Assembly: GCA_000701945.1 (NCBI GenBank)
Contig: JNKE01000002.1
Coordinates: 1 to 36,770 of the forward strand
DNA: 36,770 nucleotides
Direction of reading: 5' to 3'
Origin: Anaerotruncus sp. MC2020
Lineage (GTDB): Bacteria; Bacillota; Clostridia; Oscillospirales; Ruminococcaceae
In this document: piece after piece, positions 7,149 through 17,700 of the stretch
How positions within the stretch are numbered: position 1 is the stretch's first letter
Layout: the number at the start of each line of letters is the position of its first letter
Notes under the pieces: model-generated
The model's input: the letters and a program-made list of their open reading frames with translations, nothing else
Database searches by the model: none
Told to the model about the DNA's origin: nothing
Translations under genes and position numbers: made by a program

Positions 7149-7523
7149 TCAGCGCGCACCGTCCATCCACGCGTCATATGCCTTGCGCTCAACGTCCTCA
7201 CGTCTCATGCCGCGAAAATCTCCGACCGAACCAAGTGTCCTGCAATAAGCGGAGCAGCCCATATAGGTATCGCCTTGCACCGTGAAGTCAGAGCATATAT
7301 TCACAGTGCTGCCAACGCTGTATACAAAATATCTTATCGAGTGCGAGCTGAACTTGCTCGACGTTCCGCTTGATAGGACGCAGGAGCGCGGTACCGAAAA
7401 GTCGTAGTGGCTCCTTTGCGCTTTCGGAGCCGTTGCAGCGGAAGACGCAGCCTTGCTGCTCTTTTTAGCCTGTGCTGCTTCCTGCTTTATCTGATTCTGG
7501 TGCTGCTTTTTCTTGTGCGACAT
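7149..7523 (-). CDS. Uncharacterised protein, 124 aa
   Basis: No family is recognised. The first 35 residues are Lys/Gln/Ala/Ser-rich (MSHKKKQHQNQIKQEAAQAK and on) and probably disordered. The rest is a compact Ser/Tyr/Cys-containing region with Cys residues near 49, 78, 91 and 95, ending in a short helix (REDVERKAYDAWMDG). The start is supported by GGAGGT five bases before the ATG. The gene begins ten bases after nth and ends 14 bases before the next start, so it is in the same transcript. No signal peptide or membrane segment is seen. Confidence 0.75.
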   Translation of the reverse strand: MSHKKKQHQNQIKQEAAQAKKSSKAASSAATAPKAQRSHYDFSVPRSCVLSSGTSSKFSSHSIRYFVYSVGSTVNICSDFTVQGDTYMGCSAYCRTLGSVGDFRGMRREDVERKAYDAWMDGAR

Positions 7524-7533
7524 AGCGTACCTC

Positions 7534-8169
7534 CTACTTCTTCTTGGCGTAGTCCCTGCAAAAAGTATTCAGCGGACACTCCCCGCATTTCGGGCTTCTC
7601 GCCTTGCAGATGTCCCGCCCGAACTCCACGACACGGTGGCAGAAATCATTCGATTTATCGGGCGGCAGCAGCTTCCGCAGGTCGTCCTCGACCTTGTGCG
7701 GCTCCGTATTCTTCGTCAGCCCGAGCCTCCCCGTGATGCGTATGCAGTGGGTATCGGTAACGACGGCGGGCTTGCCGTAGACGTCCCCGAGGATGAGGTT
7801 GGCGGTCTTGCGTCCGACTCCCGACAGAGAGAGGAGCTCCTCCATTGTGTCGGGGACTACTCCGCCGAAGTCGCTGATTAGCCTCTGCGACATCTCGATT
7901 ATGCTTTTCGCCTTCGTGCGGTAGAAGCCACAGGGCTTGACGTACTGCTCGAGCTCCGCTAAATCGGCATTTGCGAAGGCTTCAAGCGTCGGGTACTTCG
8001 CAAACAGCTCCTTTGTCACGATGTTCACGCGCGCGTCGGTACACTGAGCCGCGAGCCGTGTCGCGATGAGCAGCTCGTATGGCTCACCGTAGTCGAGCGT
8101 ACACTCCGCCGCGGGATAAAGCTTTTCGAGCTCCGCGACCGCGAGCGCCGCTATCTCCTTCTTCGTCAC
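7534..8169 (-). CDS. nth: Endonuclease III
   Basis: Base-excision repair glycosylase/AP lyase that removes oxidised pyrimidines. The frame is open for 417 codons, but the true start is GTG at 8169: it overlaps the upstream stop as GTGA and has GGAGG seven bases before it, giving 211 residues, the normal length for Nth. The helix-hairpin-helix LSGVGRKTANLIL carries the catalytic Lys. VVTDTHC supplies the catalytic Asp. The C-terminal 4Fe-4S cluster pattern C-x6-C-x2-C-x5-C is complete (CKARSPKCGECPLNTFC). Co-transcribed with a small membrane protein upstream and two unknown genes downstream. Confidence 0.96.
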   Translation of the reverse strand: MTKKEIAALAVAELEKLYPAAECTLDYGEPYELLIATRLAAQCTDARVNIVTKELFAKYPTLEAFANADLAELEQYVKPCGFYRTKAKSIIEMSQRLISDFGGVVPDTMEELLSLSGVGRKTANLILGDVYGKPAVVTDTHCIRITGRLGLTKNTEPHKVEDDLRKLLPPDKSNDFCHRVVEFGRDICKARSPKCGECPLNTFCRDYAKKK

Positions 8170-8525
8170 TCCGTCGCCTCCGAAAGCTCCTCTTTCTTCG
8201 CGAGCATTGCGTCGTAGACCTTGTACATCTTCTGCACGGTGTTCTCGAGGAAGTAGTAGTGCTTGATGTAGAACGCGATGAGCACGACCATTATCGTGAC
8301 AAGCACAAGAACGGCTAAATTCTGCGTGAAAAGCAGCGTGCATATCAGTATCGTCAGTATCAGCGCGAACATCATCGTCACGAGAAAATGGACGATGCGC
8401 TCGTGCTGCATGAAGGCTATCTTGTCCTTGTGCTCGTCGAACAGCTTCTGCCACTCCGCGAGCGTGGAGCACTTGCCGAGGCGCTCCTCGGCGGACTTCA
8501 TATAAGCGGTGAGATATTCGGTCAT
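8166..8525 (-). CDS. Small two-helix membrane protein
   Basis: 119 residues with no family I recognise. A hydrophilic N-terminal helix (1-42) is followed by two adjacent hydrophobic segments (about 45-65 and 69-88) and a charged C-terminal helix ending KKEELSEATE, so both ends are probably cytoplasmic. It is the first gene after a consensus promoter at 8560-8588 and its stop codon overlaps the nth start (GTGA), giving translational coupling. The ribosome site is weak (GGGGATAGG). The coupling may only reflect operon packing; a repair role should not be inferred. Confidence 0.8.
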   Translation of the reverse strand: MTEYLTAYMKSAEERLGKCSTLAEWQKLFDEHKDKIAFMQHERIVHFLVTMMFALILTILICTLLFTQNLAVLVLVTIMVVLIAFYIKHYYFLENTVQKMYKVYDAMLAKKEELSEATE

Positions 8526-8559
8526 ATTGCCTATCCCCTATCAAGTTTACTATAATCAA

Positions 8560-8588
8560 ATTATACAACATAACACGTAAAATGTCAA
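8560..8588 (-). promoter_or_regulatory. Consensus promoter of the nth operon
   Basis: On the minus strand a perfect TTGACA (8583-8588), 17 bp, and a perfect TATAAT (8560-8565). The leader before the first gene is about 30 bases. Confidence 0.88.
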
Positions 8589-8658
8589 TATAGAGCTCAT
8601 AACTCAGAAAAAAGCTGTTAGTTTTTTGCTGCGCGGCGATTGCTAACGTTTCTGACGA

Positions 8659-8698
8659 ACTACCGCGCGAAACCGAAAGTTTCGCGCCGTAGTTTATC
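8659..8698. repeat. Short copy of dispersed repeat family B
   Basis: Contains GCGAAAC-CGAAA-GTTTCGC flanked by CTACCGC and GCCGTAG, so the whole block is an imperfect inverted repeat. The same core sits in 5281-5412, 27990-28105 and 32762-32860. Confidence 0.7.
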
Positions 8699-8729
8699 AA
8701 AATCGGTGGATAAATCCGCGTAACAACAC

Positions 8730-8759
8730 AAAAAACCTCCCCCGATTGCTCGGGGGAGG
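8730..8759 (-). terminator. Terminator of the giant surface protein gene
   Basis: On the minus strand CCTCCCCCGA (complement of 8750-8759) pairs with TCGGGGGAGG across a four-base loop, ten perfect pairs, followed by six T (8730-8735). Confidence 0.9.
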
Positions 8760-8787
8760 AAGAATATCGCTTTCGCGAGCTATTCAA

Positions 8788-11700
8788 TTACTCTTCGTCC
8801 TCTCTCTTTCTGCGTACTGCGAACGCTACGCCTGCCGCTGTGAGTATCACTGCGAGCGGGATCCCTGCGCCTGCTACGCCAGTCTTAGGATTGGACGTCT
8901 TAGAAGCTGTTGTTGTAGCTGTTGTGGTGGTAGATGTCGTAGTAGTCGTTGTTGTGGTAGTTGTGCTCGTTGTTGTAACGATGATGTCGTCTACCATTGT
9001 TATCGACGTACCGTCAACGCCTGTCTCACCTGTTACAGTGCCGTTCTCGATAGTGAACGTGATGTCTGTTGCTACAATGTAGCCCTCGGGAGCTGTCTCC
9101 TCGTGGAGAGTATATGTACCGTTCGGGAGGTCCTTAACGAGTGTTGCGGATGTGCCCGATGTCCATGTGAGCTCCTTGCCGTTCTCGGTGGATACGAGCT
9201 TAGCGCCCGTGCCGAGCTCGACCTTTGTGATGTCGAATACGACATCCTTGTCTCTGAAGTCCTTGCCTGTAAGGGTCAGCTTAGCTCCTGCGAGCTCGTC
9301 GCCGACAGTATCCTTCTTGCTTATCGCAATGTCGGTCACTGTCATCTCGTCGATCATGGTAACAGTGCTGCTGGTTACCTCAGTGCCTGTTACGACTCCG
9401 TCCTCGATAGTGAATGTGATGTCTGTGGTCACCTCGTAGCCGTTAGGAGCTGAAACCTCGTGGAGGGTGTAGGTACCGTCGTTCAGTCCCTTTACGAGCG
9501 TATCCGTCGTACCTGAAACGAACTTGATCTCCTTGCCCTTCTCGGTGGTCAGGAGCTTGGCGTCTGTGCCGAGCTCAACGTCCTCGATGTCGAAGATGAC
9601 CTCTCTGCCTGTGAAGTCCGTACCTGTGAGCGTCAGCGTAGCGCCGGGGAGCTCATCATTGAATACGTTCTTCTTGCTTATGCTTACAGAAGTCTCCTTC
9701 ATCTCGTCTATCATCGTTACGGTGTTGCCTGTTACACTGCTGTCGCCTGTAACAACGCCGTCCTCGATAGTGAACGTGATATTGGTCGTTACCAGATATC
9801 CGCTCGGAGCTACCTCTTCCTTGAGCACGTATGTGCCGCTCGGGAGGTTCTTGACGAGTGATGCTGTAGTACCCGATGTCCATGTGAGCTCTGTGCCGTT
9901 CTCCGTAGATATCAGCTTAGCGTCCTTACCGGGCGTGAACTCTGTGATGTCGAATACTACCGCTGTGCCCTCGGAATCCTTACCTGTGAGGGTCAGCTTA
10001 GCGCCGGGTATCTCTTCGCTGAGCACGTTCTTCTTGCTTATTGCTACCTCGCCCTTCTTGGTATCGGTCATTACGACGATGCCGTTGTCGTCGAGCTCTG
10101 TGCAGTAAACTATCGCGTCAGTGATAGAGAATGTGATGTCTGTAGTTACCTCGAATCCGTCGGGTGCAGCCTCCTCGTGGAGAGTGTATACGCCGTCTGC
10201 AAGGTTCTTGAAGTTTGTGGGTGCAGTACCCGACTTGAACTTGACCTCAGTGCCGCTTGTCTCGCTGATGAGAGCTGCATCTGCGCCGAGCTCAACGTCC
10301 TCAAGCTTGAACTCAACAGCCTTGCCGTCGTGAGTCTTGCCCGTGAGGGTGATAACTGCGCCTGCGACCTCTGTGCCGTGAGTATCTCTCTTGCTGAAGA
10401 GTACGTTGGTCACGAGGGTCATCGTGTTGGAAGCAGTACCCTGCTCAATGGTGGTAACTATAGTAGTTGTGGTGTTCGTACCTGTACCGGGGAGCTGAGT
10501 GGTCTGCTTTGTTGTTGTAGTAGTCTCTGTTGTTGTCGTTGTAGTCGTGGTAGTTGTTGTGGTCGTGGTAGTAGTAGTGGTAGTTGTGGTCTCCTTTGCG
10601 TCAACCATGTCTATCGCTGTTACTTCCTTGCCGTCAACCGTTACCTTGCCGTTCTCAACGACGAAAATGATGTCGCTTGCTACGAGATAGCCGTTCGGAG
10701 CCGCTTCCTCGTGGAGGGTATATGTACCGTCCTCAGCGAATACGATAGTTGCCTTCGTACCGCTTATCCATACGAGTGCTGTGCCGACGCCGTTCTCGAG
10801 CGTTCCGCCCTCGCCTACCTTAATGGAGTCCTTGGTGAACTCTATCGCTGTAGTGCCGTCGGGCTTTACGCCTGTGAGCTTGAGTGTTGCGCCTTCAACT
10901 TCCTCGCCGCCGACGTCTACCTTGTTGATGCTTACATTTACGAGCGAAGTCGTCGTAGTTGTAGCCTCAGTTGTGGTAGTTGCAGTCGTGGTCGTGGTCG
11001 TTGTAGTAGTTGTAGTAGTTGTGGTGGTTGTAGTAGTTGTTGTGGTAGTTGTGGTTGTTGTGGTTGTTGTGGGTGTAGTGGTTGTTGTGGTAGTTGTTGT
11101 TGTGGTAGTTGTTGTTGTCGTGGTGGTCGTTGTAGTTGTAGTAGTAGTTGTTGTAGTTGTTGTTGTGGTAGGAGTCGTTGTCTCGGGCTTGGGAGCGTCA
11201 AGAACCTCGATTCTGTTAGTTCCGTCAGCAGAAATAGAGGACTCGCCTGTTGTTACTGCTGTGGGTGTGCCCTTGATAAGTCCGCTCTCGACCGTGAATG
11301 TGAACGTGGACTCTACCCTGTCGTAGCCCTCGGGCGATACTATCTCTTCGAGCGTGTACTCGCCGTCGGGGAGGTTGGTTATCTTCTTTGTAGTTTCGCC
11401 TGATGTCCATGTTATGGACTTCTTGTCAGCTGTGAGGTCGGAATCGCCTGTCTGAGTAAGGTCGATAGTGCCGCTCTTGGAGGTCAGGGTCATCTGAGCG
11501 CCCTTGAGCTCCTCGCCGCCGCCTACAGCCTTCTTGCTTATCTCGATTATCGCGTCGTCAAGCATCTCGGTCTTGCCCGTTACCTTGCCGTTCTTGTCTA
11601 TCGAGAATGTTACTGTCTCGTCGTTCTTCTCATAGCCTGCGGGAGCCTTGTCCTCTGTGAGAGTGTAGTCGCCTGCGGGGAGCTTGGAGAGTACAGACTC

Positions 11701-14700
11701 TGTAGCGCCCGAGGTGAACTTGAAGGTCGTCGCATCCTGAGATACGAGCTTGCCGCCGCCTGTGAGAGTTACGCCTAAGAGGTTATCGCCTGTGTTGAGA
11801 GGCTTTACAAGAGTGATAGTGAGCTCTGCGTCCTTCAGCTCGGCGCCGTTTGCGGCTGCCTTCTTGCTGAACGGAGCTGTGATGATGTCATCGGTAAGGT
11901 CTACCTTCTCGACATCCTTGCCGCCGACCTTTATCTTGCCGTCCTCAACAGTGAAGGTGATGTCAGTTGTTACCTTGAAGCCGCTCGGAGCTGCTTCCTC
12001 GTGGAGGGTATATGTACCGTCCTCGGGGTATACGAGCGTAGCGCTCGTGCCGCTTATCCATACCAGCTTCTCGCCTGCTGCGTTTACGACCTTTCCGCCC
12101 GTACCCGCAACGATCGAATCGGATGTGAATGTTACCTTTGTAGTGCCGTCCTTCTTGACGCCTGTGAGAGTGAGGGTCGCGCCCTTTATCTCAGTGCCGC
12201 CCACGTCGGACTTGCTTATCGGAACAGCAACCTTTGCCTTGGGATTGTCGAGCACCTGTATGCTGTTGGTGCCGCTTGCCGAAATCGAGGAGCCGCCTGT
12301 TGTGACGCCTGTCGACTTGGTAACGATGCCGTTCTCAATCGTGAATGTGAACTTGGACTCTACCTTCTCGAAGCCCTCGGGAGCTACTGTCTCTTCGAGA
12401 GTATACTCGCCGTCGGGAAGATTCTTTATCTTCTTGGAGGCTGTGCCCGATGTCCATGTTACGGACTTCTTGTCAGCCGAGAGGTCCTCGGGCTTGATGT
12501 CCGTCTTTGTGAGGTCTGTAACAGTGCCCTTGGGAGTTACGAGCGTGAGAGTCATCTCTGCGCCTGCGAGCTCCTCGCTTCCGCCGACCTGCTTCTTGCT
12601 TATCTCTACGACAGCATCGTCGAGCATCTCGGTCTTGCCTGTTACATTGCCCTTGTCGTCTACTGTGAACGCGATAGTCTCGTCGTTCTTCTCATAGCCT
12701 GCGGGAGACTTGTCCTCTGTGAGGGTGTATGCGCCTGCGGGAAGCTTGGAGAGGATAGTCTCAACGTCGCCCGATGTGAACGAAACTGCTGTCTTGTCCT
12801 CGCTTACCTTGAGTGCAACGTCCTTGCCGCCCTGCTTGGCTGTTACGCCGCTGAGGTCGATACCGTCCGTTGACTTTACGGTGAGTGCTGCGCCCTTGAG
12901 CTCTGCGCCGTTCGATGCCGCCTTCTTGCTGAAGGGAACCTCGATAGCCTTGTCGTCGAGCTCGAGCTTCTCAACGTCTACGAGCTTGCCGTTCTCGTCT
13001 ATCTCAAAGTCGATAGCCGTGTCGGTAGTGTAGCCGAGAGGAGCTGTGTCCTCGATGAGTGTGTACTTGCCTGCGGGGAGCTTGGAGAGAACTGTCTCCT
13101 TCTCGCCCGATGTGAATGTTACTGATGTCTTGTCCTCGCTTACTGTGAGCGTTACGTCGGACTCGCCCTGCTTAGCTGTTACGCCGCTGAGGTCCTTGCC
13201 CTCCGTAGACTTTACAGTGAGCTTAGCGCCGGGAAGCTCCTTGCTTCCGCCGCCTGTTACGTCCTTCTTGCTGACAGTGGCTGTGATGAGCTCATCAGTC
13301 ATATCAACAGAATCAACGTCCTTCTCGTTTATCTGGGTCTTGCCGTCCTCGGTTATAGTAAAGTCGATAGCTGTCGCCTTTACGTATCCGAGAGGAGCAG
13401 TATCCTCGATGAGTGTGTACTTGCCTGCGGGAAGCTTGGACATAACTGTCGACTGCTCACCCGATGTGAATGTTACGGAGTGCTTATCCTCGCTTACTGT
13501 GAGTTCAACGTCCTTGACGCCCTGTACAGCAGTTACGCCGCTGAGGTCGAGGCTGTCCTTGGACTTCACTGTGAGCTTGGCTCCTGCGAGCTCCTTGGCT
13601 GTGCCGCCGCTTATCTCCTTCTTGCTGACAGTTGCCGAGATGAGCTTATCTGTCATATCAACGGAAGCGACGTCCTTCTCGCTTATCTGAGTCTTGCCGT
13701 CCTCAGTTACAACGAAGTCGATGGAAGTCGCCTTTGTGTATCCGAGAGGAGCGGTATCCTCGATGAGTGTGTACTTGCCTGCGGGAAGCTGTGAAAGAAC
13801 GGTCTTTTCAGTGCCCGAGGTGTACGATACTGATGTCTTGTCTGTGCTGAGTTCAAGCGCTACGGCTGTCTCGCCCTGCTTTGCAGTCACGCCGCTGAGG
13901 TCCTTGCCGTCATTGGACTTGACTGTCAGCTTAGCGCCGGGGAGCTCCTTGGCTGTGCCGCCGCTTATCTCCTGCTTGCTTATAGCAGCCGTGATGACCT
14001 TGTCTGTCATGTCGACAGATGCTACAGCCTTCTCGTCTACAGTTATCTTGCCGTCCTTGTCGACTGTGAAGCCGATAGATGTCGCCTTTGTATAGCCGAG
14101 AGGAGCGGTGTCCTCGATGAGTGTGTACTTGCCTGCGGGGAGCTTGGAGAGGACTGTGTCCTTCTCGCCCGATACGAATGTTATCTGACCTGCCTTGGTC
14201 TTGTCGAGCTTGGCTGTTACGTCTACGCCGCCCTGTGTAGCAGTCACGCCGCTGAGGTCGGTCGTGGAATCGTCAGCCTTGACTGTCAGCTTAGCGCCGG
14301 GGAGCTCCTTGGCTTCGTCGCCGCCGAGACCCTTCTTGCTGATAGTTGCTGTGATGATGTCGTCCTTGAGTACGACCTCCTCGACCTCCTTGCCGCCGAC
14401 TGTTACCTTGCCGTCTGCGACCTTGAAATCGATGTCAGTCGTTACCTTGAAGCCGTTCGGAGCTGCTTCCTCGTGGAGGGTATATGTACCGTCCTCGGGG
14501 TGTACGAGAGTGGGAGCTGTACCGCTCTTCCATACGAGCGTATCGCCTGCTGCGTTCACGAGCTCGCCGTCTGTTGCAACTGCGATGGACTCGGAAGTGA
14601 ACGTTACCTTTGTAACGCCGTCGGGCTTAACGCCTGTGAGCTTGAGAGTAGCGCCCTTTATCTCGGTGCCGCCCATGTCGGTCTTCTTTATCGGAACGCT

Positions 14701-17700
14701 TACCTTCTTCTTGGGGTTGTCGAGCACCTGTATCTTATTGGTGCCGTCTGCTCTTATCTCGGAGCCGCCTGTTGTGACAGCCTCGGGAGTGCCCTTGATA
14801 AGTCCGTTCTCGACTGTGAATGTGAACTTGGACTCGACCTTCTCAAAGCCCTCGGGAGCTGCTGTCTCTTCGAGAGTGTACTCACCGTCGGGGAGATTCT
14901 TGATGCTCTTGGAAGCTGTACCTGATGTCCAGCTTATGGAGAGCTTATCCGTTGAGAGGTCTGCGTCTCCTGTCTGAGTGAGGTCTGTGCCTGTCTTCTT
15001 GGGAGTTACGAGCGTAAGAGTCATCTTAGCGCCTGCGAGCTCGCCGCTCTTGCCGACTTCGTTCTTGCTTATCTCGATGAACGCGTCGTCGAGCATTGTA
15101 GCTGCGCCTGTAACTGTACCGTCAGCGTTGACTGTGAACTCCACGGTCTGGGGATTGAGCTTGTATCCTGCGGGAGCCGCATCCTCTGTGAGCTCGTACT
15201 TGCCCGCGGGAAGCATCGAAAGCGTTGTGGGTACATCGCCCGATGTGAATGTTACTGATGTCTTGTCATCACTGTGAGTGAGTGTTACCTCCTCAGAGCC
15301 GCGCTTAGCGGTAACAGCTGAGAGGTCCTTGCCGTCGGCAGACTTGACTGTCAGCTTCGCGCCTGCGAGCTCGGAGCTGTTTGCAGCTGCCTTCTTGCTG
15401 ATGTCAGCTGTGATGACCGAATCCTTGAGCTCGAGCTTCTCAACGTCCTTGAGCTTGCCGTACTCGTCTATCTCGAACGCTATCTCCGTAGCTGTTGTGT
15501 AGCCGAGGGGAGCAGTGCTCTCGATGAGCTTGTACTTGCCTGCGGGGAGCTTGGAAAGCACGGTCTTTTCCGTTCCCGATGTGAAGGAAACGGACTTCTT
15601 GTCTTCGCTTGTCTTTAAGCCTGTGCCGCCTGATACAGCCTCTACGCCCGAGAGGTCAAGGTCGTCGAGGGACTCTACTGTGAGCAGAGCGCCCGCGAGC
15701 TCGGAGCTTCCGCCGCCTGTGATGTCGAGCTTGCTGATTTCGGCTGTGATAGGAGCGTCAAACATTGTAGTATCGCCCGTAACATTGCCGTCCTTGTCAA
15801 CAGTGAACTCTACCTTCTCACTTGCCTTGGAATAGCCGAGAGGAGCAGTATTCTCTTCGAGAGTGTACTTGCCCTCGGGGAGCTTGGAAAGAGTTGAAGA
15901 TGTATCGCCGGAAATAAATGTAATACTGTTGTCGGTTCTGGAATCGAGTGTTCCGCCGCCGCTGAGTGTTACATCATTAAGAGTCTGACCGGGCTTCGGG
16001 TTTGTGAGAGTTACAGTAAGCTTAGCGCCCTTGAGCTCTTCACCGCCGCCGACAGCCTGCTTGCTGATAGTAGCGGATACGGGAGCGTCCGCGATAACGA
16101 GCATGCTCTTGCCCTTGATCTTACCTGTTTCGGTGATCTCGAACGGTATCTCGGTAACCTTCTTATAGCCGAGAGGAGCAGTATCCTCTATGATCTTGTA
16201 CTTGCCTGCCTTCAGTCCCGTGATAACTGTGGGAGCTGTGCCCGAAGTGAATGAGATGCTCGGATCAAACATATTAGTTCCGAACTCAAGCTCGACTTCC
16301 TTATCACCCTGCTTGGCAGTTACGCCCATAAAGTTGATAAACTGAGGACCATCCAGCTTGATAGTAAGCTTAGCGCCGGGAAGCTCCTCGGAAGTGGAAG
16401 CGTCCTTCTTGCTGAACTTAGCATCGAATGTTATTTTGGGAATGGGCTTGTCGGGGAGCTCCTTGAATACAAAGTGCCACTCGGAAGATCTGTTCTCGTA
16501 GTAGCCTGCTGTCATGAGCCAGCCGCGTGAGGTCTCATCTGTTCTCATCTCCGAATCAGCATTCGGGTTGAGGAAGATACCTGCCGCGTCGTCTATTCTT
16601 GCATTCTTTACGGTGTTGAGGTTGTAAACAAGGCTTCTGCAGAATGTATCTGCGCCATTACCACTATCATCGTGGGGGTCTATCTTCTCGCCATCAATGT
16701 AGAGGGCAGGATACTTTATCTTTATCCTGTCGTCCTTAGTGTACTTATCATCGAAGTTGAAGATAAGTATCTGACCCTTTTTTAGTCTGATATCGATCTT
16801 GGCACAGTCATTCATGAAAGGAACGAGCGGATCTGCATCAACGTAGATATCAGCGCCCTCGGGGAAGCCTGTGCAGTCGATATAAGCGTAATCGTTTACG
16901 ATTATGGGCTTGATAGTGCTGGGAGTATTAACCAGAGTATCGGAAGTTTCCTTCATCTGGTCGATCATCGGCTGAATGATGTTGTTCTTCATGTCATCCG
17001 ATTTCTCTTCGGAAACAGTAACGCCGGTACCGTTCATGCCAACGCTCTTTGCACCGTCGCCGTTGTCCGGAACGTGTATCTTAGGAGCGATAGCCTCTGC
17101 CCAAGTATCAAGCTTGAATGTACCGGGTTTGTTATCACCGGAAGCCTTGATGTCAGTGGGAGGAACCACTCTGTCAGCTACGAAAGTCGAATCAAATACT
17201 TCCTCTTCGATAGTCTCACCGGGAACCCACGGACTCGGCACTGTCTTTATTTCGGAGGGGTAATCGTAGTAGTTCGCAATGTAGATATGACCTGCAAACG
17301 GACCTGCAAGGTCGGGAGCCATAACGCTCGCCGTCTGCTCATAGTAGTTTGCAGCGAAGTTTGTCTCTGCGTGTCCGAACTGATTATATCTGTCAGCAAC
17401 GATACCGAAGTAAACACCGTTGCCAAGGATAGAATCGAATGTCTGGTCAGAGCTGAAGTCAGCCATCTTAAGGTTGAACTTCTTGGTAAATGTTGCTGTT
17501 GACTTATCGGGAGAATTAGTCTTTGTCAAAGGCTCCTCGCTTACAACGAACGAAGAGAGCGTATCGCCGTCAGGGATAGCCGCACAATCCGTTCTTGTAC
17601 CGTTTGAACCGATAGCTCCGCTTATCGTAAGACCTCCGTCGAGAGAGTTCTTAGCTTTGAGGAGTTCAAAGTTGATGCCCTTCTCAGTGCCCTTGTAGCG

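Noticed and set aside
8170..8787. N-terminal extension of nth to 417 residues
   Set aside because: It overlaps a real gene in another frame and the promoter; the GTG at 8169 has a ribosome site and gives the family's normal length.
8746..15835. Long plus-strand frames rich in Val, Ser or Cys opposite the giant gene
   Set aside because: They are shadows of its biased Thr/Gly/Asp codons, without ribosome sites; the minus-strand frame has clear domains, a signal peptide and a sorting signal.
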